A DNA stretch of 64,000 nucleotides from Planctomycetota bacterium (GTDB taxonomy: Bacteria > Planctomycetota > SZUA-567 > H5-PLA8). Positions 62,160-64,000 of this stretch are shown piece after piece; within the stretch, counting starts at the first letter, position 1; every line of letters begins with the position of its first letter. Below the pieces are notes generated by a model. That model saw only the letters and a program-made list of their open reading frames with translations. It was not told where the DNA came from and searched no databases. A program made the position numbers and the translations under genes. The stretch is from positions 2,227,201 to 2,291,200 of the forward strand of contig JABTUM010000001.1 of NCBI GenBank assembly GCA_015075375.1, written 5' to 3'.

Positions 62160-63011
62160 TCAAATGTAGTCTTTCACCTGTTTTCTAAGCCGTTCCAGCG
62201 CCGTGTGAATCCGGCTGCGCACCGTGCCCACCGGCAACCCCACCACCTCCGCGATCTCGCGGTACTTAAGACCCTGGAACCGGTTCAGGATCAGAATTTC
62301 GCGCTCCACGTCGGGCAGGCTTTCCAAGCCGTCGCGCAGCTTCGTGACCAGTTCGTCGCCGACGAGTTTCTCGAGCGGGTCCATCGTCTTGGCGCGCAGG
62401 TTGTCGCCGATCTGCAGGCCGGTGCCTTCGCCCGATCCGCTGCGGTCCACGTTCTCTTCGATCGAGACCGTGGGATGCCTCGAACGCCAGCGCAGCTCGT
62501 TTTTGCAAAGGTTGCGGACGATCGTATAGAACCACGTCGCGAAGCTGCGCGGATGCTGGTAGCTCTTGGCGTCTTTGAAAATGCGCAAGAACGCTTCCTG
62601 CCCCAGCGCCTCGGTGCGCGCGCGGTCGCCGATCATGCGGAAGATGAAGGAAAGCGCCGGACCCTGGTAGCGCACGAAGAGTTCGTTGAAAGCCACCTCG
62701 TCGCCTTCCTGGCAGAACTTCATCAGTTCCTCGTCGGGCATATCCTTCAGTTCGACTTCTTCGGCCAGCGGCAGGTCGTCCACGGCGGCGAGTACGGCCG
62801 AACTGGTGATCTGCACGGGTTCCTGCGGGCGCGCGGGCCGCGGAAGCGGGGACGGCTTACCGCCGTCTTCCGCGTCGATGCCCAGCGGATCGGCGTGATC
62901 GTCGGCGTCGTGCGGATTCGGCGCGGGCGCAGCGTCACCCGCCGCATCTCCGGGAGAAGCGGGCTCGGGCTGCAAAGCGGGATCGGACCCCGAATGGGTT
63001 GGCGCGTCCAC
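62160..63011 (-). CDS. ECF-type RNA polymerase sigma factor
   Basis: A 283-residue sigma factor. A 90-residue disordered acidic N-terminus (Pro/Asp/Ala-rich) precedes region 2 (AFNELFVRYQGPALSFIFRM, EAFLRIFKDAKSY, FATWFYTIVRNLCKNELR). A linker and region 4 follow (LPDVEREILILNRFQGLKYR, IAEVVGLPVGTVRSRIHTAL). It directs RNA polymerase to an alternative regulon. The anti-sigma factor gene follows. The N-terminal extension is longer than is usual. The gene is divergent from the methyltransferase gene. Confidence 0.95.
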   Translation of the reverse strand: MDAPTHSGSDPALQPEPASPGDAAGDAAPAPNPHDADDHADPLGIDAEDGGKPSPLPRPARPQEPVQITSSAVLAAVDDLPLAEEVELKDMPDEELMKFCQEGDEVAFNELFVRYQGPALSFIFRMIGDRARTEALGQEAFLRIFKDAKSYQHPRSFATWFYTIVRNLCKNELRWRSRHPTVSIEENVDRSGSGEGTGLQIGDNLRAKTMDPLEKLVGDELVTKLRDGLESLPDVEREILILNRFQGLKYREIAEVVGLPVGTVRSRIHTALERLRKQVKDYI

Positions 63012-63215
63012 GGCGCTCCACGCTGCTTGGGCAAGCGGCCTGCGCTTAGCTGAAACCGCCTGCCATGATTCGAGTTATGTTCACGCATCGAGCGCACCTC
63101 GTCAAGCGTTCCCGAATAAGACTGGGGCCTTCCCGGCGCGCTTTCCATTCGGAGCCGATTGCGTTACCCTGTGCCCCCTTCGATGCAACCACCGGGAGCG
63201 GATCTAAACGGAGCC

Positions 63216-63905
63216 ATGCACGACCAGATCTCGATGCCCGAACGATTCGCGGACTGGAACGAGCAGATGGTCGCTCGCCACGATCCCGAACGCTTCCACG
63301 ATCATCCCCGCAAGGTGGTGCGCTGGATGGAATCCCGGCGCGTCCGAGCGGTGCTGCGGCTTTTGAAGACCGACCGCGAGCACGCGCTGCTCGATGTCGG
63401 CTGCGGGGCCGGGAATCTGCTCCTTCAGGTGGATGCCGGCACGCGGCACGGCCTGGACATCTCCAAGAAAATGGTCAGCCGGGCCCGCCAACGGTTGGGC
63501 GACCAGGTGCGCATCGTCCATGCCGACGCCGAACAGCTTCCTTACGCCGATGCCACCTTCGACCGCGTGCTCTGCAGCTCGGTCCTCAGCCATGTCCTGC
63601 GTCCCGAGAAGGTGCTCGAAGAATCCTTCCGCGTACTCAAGCCCGGCGGGCGGCTGGTGCTGAGCGTTTCGTACGAAGTGACCATCGAGAGGGGCATCCG
63701 GATCGCCCGCAAGCTGGGCCTCGGCCCGGTCCTGCTCGGCGATGGCTCGCCCGACGAACACGTTTACAACAGCGAGTACCATCTGCATCACTTCGACGCG
63801 AAGCTGCTCCACGAATGCGCCGCGAAGCTGCCCAAGCCGCTGCTGCTGCGCAAGATTCCCTGGTTCTGGCCGACGCATCTGATCGCGGCCTACCAGAAGC
63901 CCTGA
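63216..63905 (+). CDS. Class I SAM-dependent methyltransferase
   Basis: A 229-residue methyltransferase. ALLDVGCGAGNLLLQVDAG is motif I (SAM glycine loop), HGLDISKKMVSRAR motif II, VHADAEQLPYADATFDRVLC motif III-like, and VLSHVLRPEKVLEESFRVLK with PGGRLVLS motif IV/V. UbiE/MenG-like in general pattern, but it lacks the family's specific ends, so substrate is open. ATG 63216 (AACGGAG upstream) is preferred over 63159. Confidence 0.88.
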   Translation: MHDQISMPERFADWNEQMVARHDPERFHDHPRKVVRWMESRRVRAVLRLLKTDREHALLDVGCGAGNLLLQVDAGTRHGLDISKKMVSRARQRLGDQVRIVHADAEQLPYADATFDRVLCSSVLSHVLRPEKVLEESFRVLKPGGRLVLSVSYEVTIERGIRIARKLGLGPVLLGDGSPDEHVYNSEYHLHHFDAKLLHECAAKLPKPLLLRKIPWFWPTHLIAAYQKP

Positions 63906-64000
63906 CCCTGACTTTGCAAACTTTCACAAGCCAAGGCGTTACAGTGGTTTCTGTAATCTTGAGTTGAACCGGACCCAAGGACCGGTAAGAGTGGACGCAG
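63906..64000. other. Gene-free window end
   Basis: After the methyltransferase stop I see only a short ACCGG/CCGGT inverted repeat (near 63969-63987). No start codon with a ribosome site is visible before the edge. Confidence 0.4.

Overview
The window is GC-rich (roughly two thirds G+C by eye), densely coded bacterial chromosome from a diderm. The signs of an outer membrane are a TonB-dependent receptor, an OmpA-family lipoprotein, a LolA-like protein and lipoboxes. Several families are frequent in environmental Planctomycetota and related lineages: a DUF4832 protein, a sulfatase, a large ECF sigma/anti-sigma pair, class 1B PyrD, a UbiX/UbiA pair and an orphan ATP-cone protein. I suggest a Planctomycetota/PVC-like heterotroph, but nothing here (no rRNA or ribosomal proteins) proves the phylum. 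No phage, plasmid, transposase or CRISPR locus is visible.

Layout. 0-3.4 kb: truncated ATP-cone protein, one-cysteine thioredoxin-like protein, small hypothetical protein, metK. 3.5-10.6 kb: a carbohydrate locus with a LacI-type regulator convergent with a secreted beta-helix protein, a DUF4832 protein, a radical SAM enzyme and a secreted GH51-like glycosidase. 10.7-19.2 kb: nadB, two tandem paralogous membrane proteins, a Ser/Thr kinase, an alpha/beta hydrolase coupled to an adenosine-deaminase-family enzyme, a structured inverted-repeat element, then a coupled LolA-like/FabZ-like pair and a SpoIIAA-like protein. 19.2-28.6 kb: large secreted protein of unknown function, HNH protein, small secreted protein, lipoprotein, ankyrin protein, sulfatase, tRNA-Glu(UUC), HAD hydrolase, repeat-built EF-hand protein. 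28.9-31.7 kb: ubiX, ubiA, zinc-ribbon protein, a small DUF protein.

31.8-39.3 kb: a minus-strand acyl-CoA operon (carboxyltransferase, lipoprotein, biotin carboxylase, biotin carrier, acyl-CoA dehydrogenase). It is followed by a distinctly lower-GC transglutaminase-like gene that looks acquired. 39.4-49.4 kb: pyrD, amidohydrolase, YjhG/YagF-type sugar-acid dehydratase, malate dehydrogenase, SppA peptidase, TonB-dependent receptor, BMP-type binding protein. 49.6-57.8 kb: OmpA-like lipoprotein, AAC(3)-fold acetyltransferase, PfkB kinase and a cell-wall elongation operon in the order mreC-mreD-mrdA-rodA. 58-64 kb: a globin-like protein without the proximal histidine, a response regulator, a secreted protein, the anti-sigma and ECF sigma genes, and a methyltransferase.

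Three signals are not explained by ordinary genes. First, 7-bp-period tandem repeats lie at or just beyond the 3' ends of ubiX, mdh, mrdA and mreD. Second, a 276-bp element with terminal and nested internal inverted repeats lies behind the deaminase gene. Third, the transglutaminase gene has foreign-looking composition. Protein-level oddities are the FabZ-like protein lacking its active-site His, the globin-like protein lacking its haem ligand, and a lipoprotein gene start/stop-overlapped with a carboxylase subunit gene.
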